From contig JAEYTY010000145.1 of the NCBI GenBank assembly GCA_023433775.1, forward strand, positions 1-18,988: 18,988 bases of DNA, written 5' to 3'. Below, in pieces: positions 1-8,201 of the stretch (within the stretch, counting starts at the first letter, position 1; each line of letters begins with the position of its first letter). A program made the translations under genes and the position numbers. Below the pieces are notes generated by a model that made no database searches, had not been told where the DNA came from, and saw only the letters and a program-made list of their open reading frames with translations. This DNA is from Pseudomonadota bacterium (GTDB lineage: Bacteria; Pseudomonadota; Alphaproteobacteria; Rhizobiales; Devosiaceae).

Positions 1-833
1 ATAGCGCTATGCGTGCCCCGGCAAGAGGGCCAGCGTTTTACGGCGACCGACGGTCCGGCGAAGTGCGCACCGAGATCGTCGAGTAGCGCCTGCTCCTGCG
101 GGCCTCTGCCGGTGAGCTGGGCAAAGACCCCGCTCTGGCCCTCCAGCGGTTGCTCCACGGCTCGCACCCCGGCACGCGCCAGCAGCACAGACTCCACCGC
201 TGCCCGCGCCGCGAGGCCTTCGCGCACTGCGCGCAGATGGGAGTGCGGCGAGCGCTTCAGCTCGTCGCCCAGCATGAACTGGGCGGCAAAGAGACCCAAG
301 GCATCAATGGCTTGTTGTTCGTTGAGGCCAGCAAGGTGCGCCGCGCCCAGGGTCGTCCCGAGCCCGGAAAGGATGGGCGGATGATACCAGCCGCGCTGTG
401 CTGGATCGCCATCCAGCGCCAGTGACAGCCGGCAGGCAAAATCGCAGCCGATGGCGATGGCTTTCAACACCCGGCTGCCATCAGCATTTTCCGCCTCGGC
501 CAGCGCTATGACCGCAGGGATGAGCGAGGCATTGGGGTGGGTCATGCCCACCTCAAACGTGTCCTCGAAGTCGAGGGCATGGGCCAGTGCGCCATTGGCC
601 AGCGCCGCCATGGGCGGAGCCACCGAACAGCCCCGTCCGATGATCCGTGCCGATCCATTACCGCCCATGGCGATGGCATAGTCGAGAAAGGGCGCAGTCG
701 CCGGTTCCAGCGACACGGCCGCAGCCATCACCGCCAGACCATCGGCGAGGGCGATCTGCGCGGCTTTAATGACCGAGGTGTCCAACTCACCGGTGGACCA
801 ATAGCCCGCGACAACCTGTTGGCTGAGGCTCAT
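1..833 (-). CDS. MmgE/PrpD family protein (partial, 3' end off window)
   Basis: The minus-strand frame opens with ATG at 833-831 and stays open to the left edge, giving about 277 residues beginning MSLSQQVVAGYW. It matches the all-helical N-terminal domain of the MmgE/PrpD family (2-methylcitrate dehydratase, cis-aconitate decarboxylase and relatives). Family features seen are a helix-rich start, the block NGALAHALDFEDTFEVGMTHPN (close to the family's AHALDFDDT...HPS), and the later GWYHPPILSGLGTTLGAA segment. Family members are usually about 450 residues, so roughly the last third is missing. The ATG overlaps the stop of the upstream CapA gene as ATGA (833-830), so it is probably translationally coupled and is the last visible gene of the transporter operon. 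Known members dehydrate or decarboxylate small polycarboxylates. The substrate here is unknown, and many relatives sit in uncharacterised catabolic clusters. Confidence 0.88.
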   Translation of the reverse strand, partial: MSLSQQVVAGYWSTGELDTSVIKAAQIALADGLAVMAAAVSLEPATAPFLDYAIAMGGNGSARIIGRGCSVAPPMAALANGALAHALDFEDTFEVGMTHPNASLIPAVIALAEAENADGSRVLKAIAIGCDFACRLSLALDGDPAQRGWYHPPILSGLGTTLGAAHLAGLNEQQAIDALGLFAAQFMLGDELKRSPHSHLRAVREGLAARAAVESVLLARAGVRAVEQPLEGQSGVFAQLTGRGPQEQALLDDLGAHFAGPSVAVKRWPSCRGTHSA

Positions 834-1948
834 GTCCGGCTCGTCACGGCCAAGCGGTCACCTTCGCGCGTAATGCGCGAGCCGAGTTCGGCCTGGTCGG
901 AAATGGACTGGAGATAGGTCTCTATTCGATCAAAATCGGGATCATCCGGGCCGACGATGCGCGGCAGCGCGTCCTTGCCGATCATGATCGGCACGAAGCG
1001 GACCGCCTCGACGCCATCCTTTCCAAGCCGCGCTTCGAGCATCATGCTCATGGCTGAGTCAGGCGGGAAATTGTAGCGGCTGGTGAAATCGGGCACCCAG
1101 TCCGGGTTGAGCTTCTGGATTTCCCTGAAACCCTTGGACTTGGCATGGGCCTCGTCCATCAGCAGGTCGATGGCGAAATTGGCGAGGCTATAGGCGATGG
1201 TCTTGCCCTTGTAGATTTCGACGCCCTTGAGGATATGGGCGTGATGCCCCAGCACCAGATCAGCGCCCGCGTCGATGGCGGCATGGGCCACTTCGCGCTG
1301 ATAATCCGGGATGATCGCGGGCACGAAATGAATGCCGGCATGGTGGGAGAGGATCACCACGTCCACCTGCTGTCGCAATTCGCGAATGCCGGTCAGCAGA
1401 GCGTCGAGATCCTCGCGATGCGAGAAGGTATGGACCCGCGCCGGGGTGCCCGGCTGGTCGTGTTCGATCTGCTCATAAACCGTGTGCGCCCGCAGCGGCG
1501 CGCAGCCGGCCCGCTTTTCCTCGGCCCAATAGGTCATGGGCAGGATGGAATTGACGGCGATCATGCCGACCCTGACGCCATTGCGCTCGACAATGGCAGG
1601 CTTGCGCGCTTCTTGGATATTGCGCCCGGTTCCGAGCTGGATGGCCCCTGCCCGCTCGAGATTGTCGATGGTGTCGATCAGCCCATCCGGGCCCCAGTCC
1701 ATGCAGTGATTGCCGGCAAAGGAAATCAGTTCCAGCCCGGTCCCGACCAGCGCATCCGCCACGTCGATCTTGCCGCGAATGGTGTGGCGCGCCTGCGGCA
1801 GCCGTGTGCCGCGCGTCGTGAGGTTGACCTCAAGCTGGCCAAAACCGAGGTCTGACGTTTTCAGCCGCGCCCGCACGCCATCGAAAATGCTGGCCGTGTC
1901 GTCGCGGTCCGGGCCGATATCGCCGACGGCTACGAAATTGATGCTCAT
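830..1948 (-). CDS. CapA family protein (PGA_cap-type metallophosphatase fold)
   Basis: This 372-residue protein resembles the CapA/PgsA/YwtB family of poly-gamma-glutamate capsule proteins, which have a calcineurin-like metallophosphatase fold. Visible markers are an N-terminal VAVGDIG (Asp10), GQLEVNLTTRG near residue 37, FAGNHCMDWG (His81), ILSHHAGIHF (His202/203) and GADLVLGHHAHILKGVEIYKG (His235, 236, 238), followed by TIAYSLANF. These are the usual metal or active-site positions of the family. Unlike many capsule CapA proteins it has no N-terminal membrane anchor or signal peptide, so a cytoplasmic enzyme is likely. It overlaps the upstream ATPase gene and the downstream MmgE/PrpD gene by ATGA at both ends, which ties it to peptide-type uptake and suggests a hydrolytic role on the imported compound rather than capsule synthesis. 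The biochemical reaction is unknown. Confidence 0.88.
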   Translation of the reverse strand: MSINFVAVGDIGPDRDDTASIFDGVRARLKTSDLGFGQLEVNLTTRGTRLPQARHTIRGKIDVADALVGTGLELISFAGNHCMDWGPDGLIDTIDNLERAGAIQLGTGRNIQEARKPAIVERNGVRVGMIAVNSILPMTYWAEEKRAGCAPLRAHTVYEQIEHDQPGTPARVHTFSHREDLDALLTGIRELRQQVDVVILSHHAGIHFVPAIIPDYQREVAHAAIDAGADLVLGHHAHILKGVEIYKGKTIAYSLANFAIDLLMDEAHAKSKGFREIQKLNPDWVPDFTSRYNFPPDSAMSMMLEARLGKDGVEAVRFVPIMIGKDALPRIVGPDDPDFDRIETYLQSISDQAELGSRITREGDRLAVTSRT

Positions 1949-2916
1949 CGGACCATCGCCGGATCAAGCAGATGACAGGCCGCCGCGCCGCCATGCGCCG
2001 CCGGCAGCATGGCCGGACGAATGGTCCGGCAGGCGTCAAAGGCCAGCGGGCAGCGCGTGTGGTAGGGGCAACCGCTCGGCGGATCGAGCGGGCTGGGGAT
2101 TTCGCCGCGCGGCGGCAGCTCCGGCCTTGGCGCATCCGGGTCAGGCGGCAGCGCCGCCGCCAGCAAGGCCTTGGTATAGGGGTGAGCTGGCGTGGTGCAG
2201 ATGGCCTCGGCGCTGCCACGCTCGATGACGCGGCCGAGATACATGACAATCACGTCGTGCGCCATGAACCGCACAGTCGCCAGATCGTGCGAGATGAACA
2301 CGCAGCCCAGCCCGTACTCATCCTGCAAATCCTTGAGAATGTTGAGGATCTGGGCGCGAATGGAAATGTCCTGTGAGGACACCGGCTCGTCCAGCATCAG
2401 CACTTGCGGCTTTGAGGCGATGGCGCGGGCAATGGCGATGCGCTGGCGCTGGCCCCCGGAAAACTCATTGGGAAAACGGCGCGCATCGGCCCCTGTCAGG
2501 CCAACCGCTTCAAGCACTTCGGTGACGCGATTTTCGATATCGGCCTTCGACATCTCCCGGATCGTCGTCAGCGGCTCAGCGATGATCTTGCCCACCCGCA
2601 TACGCGGATCGAGCGAGGAAAAGGGATTCTGGAACACCGGCTGCACGGCGCGGCGAAATTCGCGCAGTTCGGCGGCGGAGAGTTGCGAGGCTGGCTTGCC
2701 CTTGAAGAGGATTTCCCCCTCGGTCGGCTCGTCGAGCAGCAGCAACATGCGGTTGAGCGTGGTCTTGCCGCAACCTGACTCGCCGACAACGCCGAGGGTT
2801 CGCCCCGGCTCCAGCGCCAGGTCGAGCTCGGTCACCGCGTGCAGGTCCTGCGTTGTGCCGCGATGGCGCACCTTGAAGACGCGGCGCAGCCCACGAGCCG
2901 AAAGGATGGCGCTCAT
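1945..2916 (-). CDS. Peptide/nickel-type ABC transporter ATP-binding protein, DppF-like
   Basis: A 323-residue nucleotide-binding subunit of an oligopeptide/dipeptide importer. Seen are Walker A GESGCGKT (45-52), Q-loop Gln96 in QPVFQNPFSSLDPR, signature FSGGQRQRIAIARA (from 152), Walker B VLMLDEP (172-178) and the H-loop in VFISHDLATVRFM. The C-terminus carries the oligopeptide-transporter extension with HPYTKALLAA and the cysteine-containing SGCPYHTRCPLAFDAC segment. The D-loop reads SSQD where most relatives have SALD; the aspartate is kept. It overlaps the DppD-like gene upstream and the CapA gene downstream by ATGA. With the other ATPase it should form the cytoplasmic heterodimer powering import. 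Confidence 0.95.
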   Translation of the reverse strand: MSAILSARGLRRVFKVRHRGTTQDLHAVTELDLALEPGRTLGVVGESGCGKTTLNRMLLLLDEPTEGEILFKGKPASQLSAAELREFRRAVQPVFQNPFSSLDPRMRVGKIIAEPLTTIREMSKADIENRVTEVLEAVGLTGADARRFPNEFSGGQRQRIAIARAIASKPQVLMLDEPVSSQDISIRAQILNILKDLQDEYGLGCVFISHDLATVRFMAHDVIVMYLGRVIERGSAEAICTTPAHPYTKALLAAALPPDPDAPRPELPPRGEIPSPLDPPSGCPYHTRCPLAFDACRTIRPAMLPAAHGGAAACHLLDPAMVR

Positions 2917-3917
2917 GCCGCGCCCCTTTCGCTGGTAATGGGGAACCAGCAGCGCGTTTTATGCGCCGGGCCGACGAAAAAGTCCGGTGGCGGTTCAAGG
3001 CATTTGGGCTGGGCATTGGCGCAGCGGGGATGGAAACGGCAGCCCTGCGGCCGCGCGCCAACCGGCGGCGGCGAACCGGGAATGGTCGGCAATCGTGCCG
3101 GCCGGCTGGCCACTGTCGGCACGCTGTCGAGCAAGGCTCTGGTATACCAATGGGCCGGGCGGGCAAAAATCTCGCGCACCGGCCCTTCTTCGACGATCTG
3201 GCCGGCATACATCACGGCGACCCGGTCGCACATGCGCGCCACGACGCCAAAATCATGCGTAACGAACAACATCGCCATGCCGAGGCGCTGCTGCAAATCC
3301 TTGAGCAGTTCGAGAAACTGATACTGGATGGTGACGTCGAGCGAGGTGGTCGGCTCGTCGGCAATCAGCAGTTTTGGCGCCCGCGCCAGGGCGATGGCGC
3401 CCACGACACGCTGGCGCATTCCGCCGCTCATCTGGTGCGGATAGCTGCCAAGGCGCGCCTCTGCCGAGGGAATGCGCACATCTTCCAGCGCGCGGATTGC
3501 CCGCTCCTGCAACGATCCTTCCGCGGTGGCGTGGCGGCGCAGGCCTTCTTTGAGCTGATTGCCCACCGAAAAAACCGGATTAAGCGAGGCCATCGGATCC
3601 TGAAGGATCATCGAGATTTCGCCGCCGCGCAGGGCCGCCAGCGCGTGCTTGTCGAGCTGGGCTATATTGCGATTGTCATAGAGAATTTCCCCCGACAGGC
3701 CCTTGTCGAGCAGTGGCGGAAGGAGGCGCATCAGCGCCATGCCGAGCGTCGTCTTGCCCGAGCCGCTTTCCCCCACCAGCCCCAACGTTTCGCCGGCGCG
3801 GATTTCGAGATTGGCGTCTTCGATCAGCGCCGGGCCGCCGCGCCCGACGCGGACGCTGACATTGCGCATGGCGAGCAGCGGGTGATCTTGCGATGCAGTT
3901 GTTGCGGCAATGGTCAC
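2913..3917 (-). CDS. Peptide/nickel-type ABC transporter ATP-binding protein, DppD-like
   Basis: A 334-residue ATPase subunit. I chose the GTG at 3917-3915: it overlaps the stop of the permease gene as GTGA and has a purine-rich GAGGGGG about 8 nt upstream. The reading frame stays open further upstream to 4616, but that part is only the wrong frame of the permease gene. Motifs are Walker A GESGSGKT (about 49-56), Q-loop in ISMILQDPMASLNPV, signature MSGGMRQRVVGAIAL, Walker B LLIADEP, D-loop SLD, H-loop FVTHDFGVV, and the C-terminal oligopeptide extension with QGCRFHPRCANAQPKC. An internal ATG at residue 17 is a possible but less coupled start. It pairs with the DppF-like subunit in the import complex. 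Confidence 0.93.
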   Translation of the reverse strand: MTIAATTASQDHPLLAMRNVSVRVGRGGPALIEDANLEIRAGETLGLVGESGSGKTTLGMALMRLLPPLLDKGLSGEILYDNRNIAQLDKHALAALRGGEISMILQDPMASLNPVFSVGNQLKEGLRRHATAEGSLQERAIRALEDVRIPSAEARLGSYPHQMSGGMRQRVVGAIALARAPKLLIADEPTTSLDVTIQYQFLELLKDLQQRLGMAMLFVTHDFGVVARMCDRVAVMYAGQIVEEGPVREIFARPAHWYTRALLDSVPTVASRPARLPTIPGSPPPVGARPQGCRFHPRCANAQPKCLEPPPDFFVGPAHKTRCWFPITSERGAA

Positions 3918-4816
3918 AGGGTTCGCCCCCTCAAAGCAGGATTGATGCGGTCCGCCAGCGCGTCGCCAACGAGATTGACCGACATGACCGTGAGGAGAAT
4001 GGCGAGGCCCGGCACCATGCAGAGCCACCAAGCCGTGGTGATGTAGGAGCGACCATCGGCGATCATCGAGCCCCATGAGGGCGCCGGTGGCGGCACCCCT
4101 ACCCCGAGAAAGCTCAGCGACGCTTCCAGCACGATCACCACGCCCACCTGCAAGGTCGCAACGACGATCAGCGACGGCGCGATATTGGGCAGGATATGGC
4201 GCCAGATAATCTGGAAATGCGACAGGCCCGAGGTGCGCGCCAGATCGACAAAGTCCTCGGTGCGCACCTTCATGGTCTCGCCGCGCGCCATGCGGGCATA
4301 TTGGCTCCACAGCACCAGCGAAATGACGATGATGATATTGGTGAAGCTGGGGCCCGAAATCGCGCCGAGCAGCAGGGCCAGCAGGATGACGGGGAAAGAC
4401 AGTGCCAGATCGACGAGGCGCATCAGGATGCGGTCGGTCCAGCCGCCGAAATAGCCCGAAACGGTGCCAACAGCCGTGCCGATGGAGCCGCCAGTGGCGA
4501 TGACCAGCACGCAGACGGTAAGCGAGATGCGCGCGCCGGCAATGATGCGCGAGAGGATATCGCGACCGAGCCTGTCGGTGCCGAACAGATGAGCCCAACT
4601 GCCGCCCTCCTGCCATGCCGGCGGATCGAGCCGCGCCCGCAGCGAGCCCGCCAGCGGGTCATAGGGGGTGATGAATGGTCCAAAAACCGCCACCAGAACG
4701 AAGAGCACCAGCAAAACCAGCGCCACGCGCACGGTCCAGCCGACCTCGTTCCAGAAGGTGACAATGGGCGTGAATGCGCTCGGCGCCCGCAATTTCGTCT
4801 CCGCGCTCACAGTCAT
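3914..4816 (-). CDS. Peptide/nickel-type ABC transporter permease, DppC-like
   Basis: A 300-residue inner-membrane permease of the DppC/OppC type. It has a cytoplasmic N-terminus, one membrane segment (VALVLLVLFVLVAVFGPFI), the family hallmark FGTDRLGRDILSRIIAGARISL, then several more hydrophobic segments. The cytoplasmic ATPase-docking loop (EAA-like) reads VRTEDFVDLARTSGLSHFQIIWRHILPN, and the end contains the typical SFLGVGVPPPAPSWGSM motif. It overlaps DppB-like upstream (ATGA) and DppD-like downstream (GTGA). With the DppB-like subunit it forms the membrane channel. Confidence 0.95.
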   Translation of the reverse strand: MTVSAETKLRAPSAFTPIVTFWNEVGWTVRVALVLLVLFVLVAVFGPFITPYDPLAGSLRARLDPPAWQEGGSWAHLFGTDRLGRDILSRIIAGARISLTVCVLVIATGGSIGTAVGTVSGYFGGWTDRILMRLVDLALSFPVILLALLLGAISGPSFTNIIIVISLVLWSQYARMARGETMKVRTEDFVDLARTSGLSHFQIIWRHILPNIAPSLIVVATLQVGVVIVLEASLSFLGVGVPPPAPSWGSMIADGRSYITTAWWLCMVPGLAILLTVMSVNLVGDALADRINPALRGRTL

Positions 4817-5739
4817 CGTCCGCTCCTGCGCATTCGCGGATCGACCACGATGTAGAGAATATCGACCAGCAGATTGGCCAGGATGAACAGCGCGGTGATC
4901 ACCAGAACCACGGTCTGCACCACCGGAAAATCGCGGGCCAGAATGGATTCATAGGCCAACCGGCCGATGCCAGGCCAGGCGAACACCGTCTCCACCACCA
5001 CCGCGCCGGTGATCATCACGGCGAAGAATGTGCCCATGAAGGTGATGACGGGAATGAGGCTATTGGCGAGGGCGTGTTTCCACACCACCACCTGTTCGGA
5101 GAGGCCCTTCACCCGCGCCAGCTTGATATATTCGCTGCCCAGGGCCTCCAACATGCTGGAGCGCACCAGGCGCGTAATGGCGGCGAGCGTGAAAAGGCCC
5201 AGCGTCGCGGCGGGCAGGATGTAATGCTGCCACTGGCCGTAGCCGGAGGTCGGCAGCCGGCGCAGTTGCACGGCGAAAATATAGATCAGCACGATGCCCA
5301 GCCAGAAGCTGGGCACCGACTGGCCGATCAGCGCCACCAGCCGCGCGACAATGTCGAAGGGCGAATTGCGCGACACCGCAGCCAGCACACCCAGCGCAAT
5401 GCCCACGATCAGCGTGAAAACCAGCGCCACGCCGGCAAGGCTCAGCGAGGCGGGAAGCCGCGACCAGACCAGTTGAAGTGCGGGCTCCCGGCTGGCGGTC
5501 AGCGAGCGGCCAAAATCGCCGCTCAGAGCATTGCCAATGAATGAGAAATACTGGTGAAACCAGGATTGATCGAGCCCCAGCCTGGCAATGAGCGCCTGGC
5601 GGTCGGCCTCGTTGGCGCCGTCGCCCAGCATCAGGGCAACCGGGTCACCAGTCACGCGCGAGAGCAGGAAAATCACCAGGCTCATCAGCAGCAATGCGAC
5701 CAGGGATTCCCCGACGCGTATGGCTATGGTCTTGGACAT
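4813..5739 (-). CDS. Peptide/nickel-type ABC transporter permease, DppB-like
   Basis: A 308-residue permease of the DppB/OppB type. The first membrane helix is ESLVALLLMSLVIFLLSRVTGDPV, followed by the family's periplasmic segment with RLGLDQSWFHQYFSFIGNALSGDFGRSL. Further helices follow, then the ATPase-docking loop EALGSEYIKLARVKGLSEQVVVWKHALANSLIPV and the VVETVFAWPGIGRLAYESILARDFPVVQ block near the C-terminus. It begins 60 nt after the binding-protein gene, with a hairpin in that gap, and ends in a 4-nt overlap with the DppC-like gene. The Shine-Dalgarno sequence is weak, which with the hairpin fits lower permease than binding-protein expression. Confidence 0.95.
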   Translation of the reverse strand: MSKTIAIRVGESLVALLLMSLVIFLLSRVTGDPVALMLGDGANEADRQALIARLGLDQSWFHQYFSFIGNALSGDFGRSLTASREPALQLVWSRLPASLSLAGVALVFTLIVGIALGVLAAVSRNSPFDIVARLVALIGQSVPSFWLGIVLIYIFAVQLRRLPTSGYGQWQHYILPAATLGLFTLAAITRLVRSSMLEALGSEYIKLARVKGLSEQVVVWKHALANSLIPVITFMGTFFAVMITGAVVVETVFAWPGIGRLAYESILARDFPVVQTVVLVITALFILANLLVDILYIVVDPRMRRSGR

Positions 5740-5758
5740 GGGGCCACTTTGAGCAAAT

Positions 5759-5785
5759 GACCCCGGCGCGTAAAGCGTCGGGGTC
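5759..5785 (-). promoter_or_regulatory. Stem-loop between binding-protein and permease genes
   Basis: Two 11-nt arms (5759-5769 and 5775-5785) are complementary except at one position, around a 5-nt loop. On the transcribed minus strand this gives 7 bp, one A-C mismatch, then 3 bp. It lies in the only sizeable gap of the operon and is not followed by a run of U. A partial terminator or mRNA-stabilising hairpin raising binding-protein over permease level is the usual explanation in such operons. That role is inferred. Confidence 0.5.
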
Positions 5786-5799
5786 GTGGACAGGGAGGA

Positions 5800-7377
5800 T
5801 TAGTCGGCCTTGGTGACGCGGTCGAAATTCCACACATAGGCGGTGGTGATGTCCCACTCGCCGACCTTGTCGCTCACGCCATAGGGTTCGTTCGCCAGGG
5901 CGATGAACACGGCGCCGGCCTCGTCGCGCAGATATTGGCCGATCTCGGTGAACATCTGGCTGCGTTTGGCCGCGTCCTGCTCCTGGCTGAAGGCGCCGAT
6001 CTTGGCTTCCAGCTCGTCTGTGGTGAAGCTGGCGAAGAGGCTGTTGGCCATGAAGCCGGCTTCAAGCCCGTTGGCCGCGCTGGCGAAGGGGAAGCCGCGA
6101 TGGGTCCAGGCATAGCCATTGGCCCTGCCCTCGGTCCATTCGGTGCGCAGCGATGGCCAGTCGATCGGCTCGATGGTGGCGTTGACGCCCACATCCTGCC
6201 AATAGAGCGCCACGGCCTCTGCCATCAGCGGCAGTTCGGCGCCCGGCGCGGTGGTGAAGGTGCGCAGGGTGATGTCAAAGCCATCCGGATAGCCCGCATC
6301 GGCCAAAAGCTTCTTGGCCATTTCCGGATCATAGGGATAGGGCTCGACATCGGACCAGGCCGGAACCGGCGTATCGCTGGCCGCGACAGTCGCTTCGCCC
6401 TGGAACAGCTCATCGATGATGGTCTGCTTGTCGACGGCGTAGTTCAGCGCCTGGCGCACTTCGCGCTTGGCCCATGGCGCGTCGGCATTGTAGCGATCAT
6501 CCGAGGTCTGGACGAGGCCGCCGAAGCGAACCACCGGTGACCAGGTGGCCTTCGCCGAAACGATGCGCAGGCCGGCCTGTTCGATGGTGGGGATGGAGTC
6601 AAAGCTGATCGGCGCGATATCGGCCTCGCCGGTCTGCAGCATAGCAACGCGGGTCGACTCTTCGGGCACCACGCGGAAGACCACATTTTCGAATTCCGGC
6701 TGCACGCGCCAATGGCCTTCGATATCGTCGCGCAGGGTCATGGTGATGACCGAACCCGGCGAGGCACTTTCGACCACATAGGGCCCGGTGCCGACCGGCA
6801 TGGCCGCACCCTCTTCACCACCGAGGCTCTCGAAATAGGCCTTCGAGACGATGCCCAGCTGCTGGGATGCGCCGAAATAGCCCTGGGCCAGTTCGAAATC
6901 AGGATAGTTGAGCGTGACGACCACGGTGCGCTCATCCGGCGTTTCCACCGAGGCAATGGCGCGGCGCATGACCGAGGCCGGGCCGGCGCGGGAATCCTCG
7001 CCAATCAGGCGCTGGATGGAATAGGCGACGTCGGCCGAGGTCATCTCCCCATGACCGCCCGAGAACATCACGCCTTCGCGCAGCTTGAAGGTCCAGACGG
7101 TGCCATCGGCATTCATTTCCCAGCTTTCGGCCAGGCCCGGAATGGTCTCGCCGGTCGCGGAGTCGATATAGGTCAGATATTCATAGGCGAGATCGAGATA
7201 GGTCTTGCGCTGGCCGCTGCCGCCCCAGGGCGTCATAGTCTCTTCTGAAAAGGTCGAGAGCGCGACGATGAGATCGTCTGCCTGGGCAAAGGCCGGCAAG
7301 GCCGTAAGCGGAATAAGCGAGGCGCCCATCAGCGCCGACAATGCAAGTCCAGCCGTTCTACGATTGATCCGAGCCAT
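5800..7377 (-). CDS. ABC transporter substrate-binding protein (SBP_bac_5, peptide/nickel type)
   Basis: A 525-residue periplasmic binding protein of the DppA/OppA type. The N-terminus has a Sec signal peptide: RINRR, a hydrophobic stretch over residues 12-30, and a likely cleavage after AFA, before QADD. The mature protein shows the family layout, with LAYEYLTYIDSATGETIPGLAESW near the start, WTFKLREGVMFSGG, and later APWAKREVRQALNYAVDKQTIIDELFQG and DPEMAKKLLADAGYPDGFDITL. Length is normal for the family. The ATG at 7377 has a strong GGGAGGAAA Shine-Dalgarno sequence. It is the first gene of the minus-strand operon, driven by a promoter overlapped by a palindromic operator, and it sets the substrate specificity of the importer. 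The ligand cannot be deduced from sequence alone. Confidence 0.95.
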   Translation of the reverse strand: MARINRRTAGLALSALMGASLIPLTALPAFAQADDLIVALSTFSEETMTPWGGSGQRKTYLDLAYEYLTYIDSATGETIPGLAESWEMNADGTVWTFKLREGVMFSGGHGEMTSADVAYSIQRLIGEDSRAGPASVMRRAIASVETPDERTVVVTLNYPDFELAQGYFGASQQLGIVSKAYFESLGGEEGAAMPVGTGPYVVESASPGSVITMTLRDDIEGHWRVQPEFENVVFRVVPEESTRVAMLQTGEADIAPISFDSIPTIEQAGLRIVSAKATWSPVVRFGGLVQTSDDRYNADAPWAKREVRQALNYAVDKQTIIDELFQGEATVAASDTPVPAWSDVEPYPYDPEMAKKLLADAGYPDGFDITLRTFTTAPGAELPLMAEAVALYWQDVGVNATIEPIDWPSLRTEWTEGRANGYAWTHRGFPFASAANGLEAGFMANSLFASFTTDELEAKIGAFSQEQDAAKRSQMFTEIGQYLRDEAGAVFIALANEPYGVSDKVGEWDITTAYVWNFDRVTKAD

Positions 7378-7409
7378 ATCTTTCCTCCCTGGAGCTATGG
7401 TTGGCCCGA

Positions 7410-7437
7410 TTGTTATGACACAGAACTATTAAGTCAA
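7410..7437 (-). promoter_or_regulatory. Probable sigma-70-type promoter of the transporter operon
   Basis: On the minus strand a -35-like TTGACT (7437-7432) is followed after 16 nt by a -10-like TAACAA (7415-7410), about 35 nt before the binding-protein ATG. The -35 lies inside the palindromic operator at 7432-7451. Spacing and sequence are reasonable but unproven. Confidence 0.5.
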
Positions 7438-7451
7438 CAAAATTGTCGACT
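7432..7451. promoter_or_regulatory. Putative GntR-family operator between binding-protein and regulator genes
   Basis: AGTCAACAAAATTGTCGACT is an imperfect 20-bp palindrome with mismatches at two symmetric pairs. Its right half extends into TTGTCGACTA, which fits the GntR/FadR-type pattern T-N-GT-NN-AC-N-A. It lies in the divergent promoter region and covers the -35 box of the transporter operon. The core ATTGTCGAC recurs in front of the P450 gene. Binding by the adjacent GntR protein is inferred. Confidence 0.6.
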
Positions 7452-7532
7452 ATCTGCACCCCGGTTTGACGGAGGGCGGGTAGCGGGGTAGATTCTGGCC
7501 GACAACCAAATCCCCTGCGGAGCAATCGTAAA

Positions 7533-8201
7533 ATGGATGACCTGCCCACGGCAGCATCTTTGTCCAACAGCGTCATCGCCGACCGGATCAAGGCCCGCAT
7601 CCATTCGGGCGCCTATGCCCCCGGCCAGCGCCTGATCGAGGTCGATCTGGCCGACGAATATGATTCAGGCCGCGGCCGCATCAGGGAAGTATTCAAGACC
7701 CTGGTGGGCCAGGGCTATCTCGAATTCATCGCCAATCGCGGGGTCTATGTCCGGCGCTTTACCCGCGCCGAGATCCTCGAAATGGGCCGTGTCCGCGAAG
7801 TGCTGGAGGGCCTTTCCGCCCGGCTTGCCGCCGAAGCGCAGATCGCGCCCGAGCAAAGGGCAGCCCTGCGCGCGCATCAGGATAGGCTCGATGCCGCCGA
7901 GCAGATCCGCGACATCGACGCCTATAACAACGAAAACTTTGCCTATCACGCCACGATCTGCGCCATTGCCGGCAACAGGCATGTGGACGATTTTCTCCAT
8001 CGCGTGCGCCTGCCGCTCTACCGGCTGCAATTGCCGCGCAATTTTTCGTCCGACTCCATGACCGCCTCCAATCGCGGCCATCAGGTGATCACCGCCGCCA
8101 TTCTCGCGGGCAATCCGGACGCGGCCGAGGCCGCCATGCGCAGCCATGTGCGCGATGGCAATGCCCATGTGCTCAGCGTCTCCGAGGACTATTTCAGGTA
8201 G
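7533..8201 (+). CDS. GntR family transcriptional regulator, FCD (FadR-like) subgroup
   Basis: A 222-residue DNA-binding regulator. The N-terminal winged helix (about residues 8-72) reads SNSVIADRIKARIHSGAYAPGQRLIEVDLADEY...RIREVFKTLVGQGYLEFIANRGVYV, the GntR pattern. The usual recognition-helix SRTPVREAL is replaced by DSGRGRIREVF, keeping R-R-E. The C-terminal FCD domain has the metal or ligand-associated histidines in NFAYHATICAIAGN and in NRGHQVITAAILAGNPDAAEAAMRSHVRDGN. GCGGAG lies about 11 nt before the ATG. It is divergent from the transporter operon and overlaps the convergent P450 gene by 8 nt at the 3' ends. FCD regulators usually repress neighbouring catabolic genes and release DNA on binding a small carboxylated ligand; here the likely targets are the transporter operon, the P450 gene and itself. 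Confidence 0.93.
   Translation: MDDLPTAASLSNSVIADRIKARIHSGAYAPGQRLIEVDLADEYDSGRGRIREVFKTLVGQGYLEFIANRGVYVRRFTRAEILEMGRVREVLEGLSARLAAEAQIAPEQRAALRAHQDRLDAAEQIRDIDAYNNENFAYHATICAIAGNRHVDDFLHRVRLPLYRLQLPRNFSSDSMTASNRGHQVITAAILAGNPDAAEAAMRSHVRDGNAHVLSVSEDYFR

Noticed and set aside
1145..1855. 236-residue plus-strand ORF opposite the CapA gene
   Set aside because: Shadow of the CapA frame; no Shine-Dalgarno sequence and no family features.
1945..2916. SSQD D-loop in the DppF-like ATPase as a loss of function
   Set aside because: The aspartate and all catalytic motifs are intact. The change is probably neutral variation.
3918..4616. Upstream extension of the DppD-like frame as part of a 567-residue protein
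   Set aside because: This part lies inside the DppC-like permease gene in another frame and has no ABC-family sequence. The GTGA overlap at 3917 gives a normal-length ATPase.
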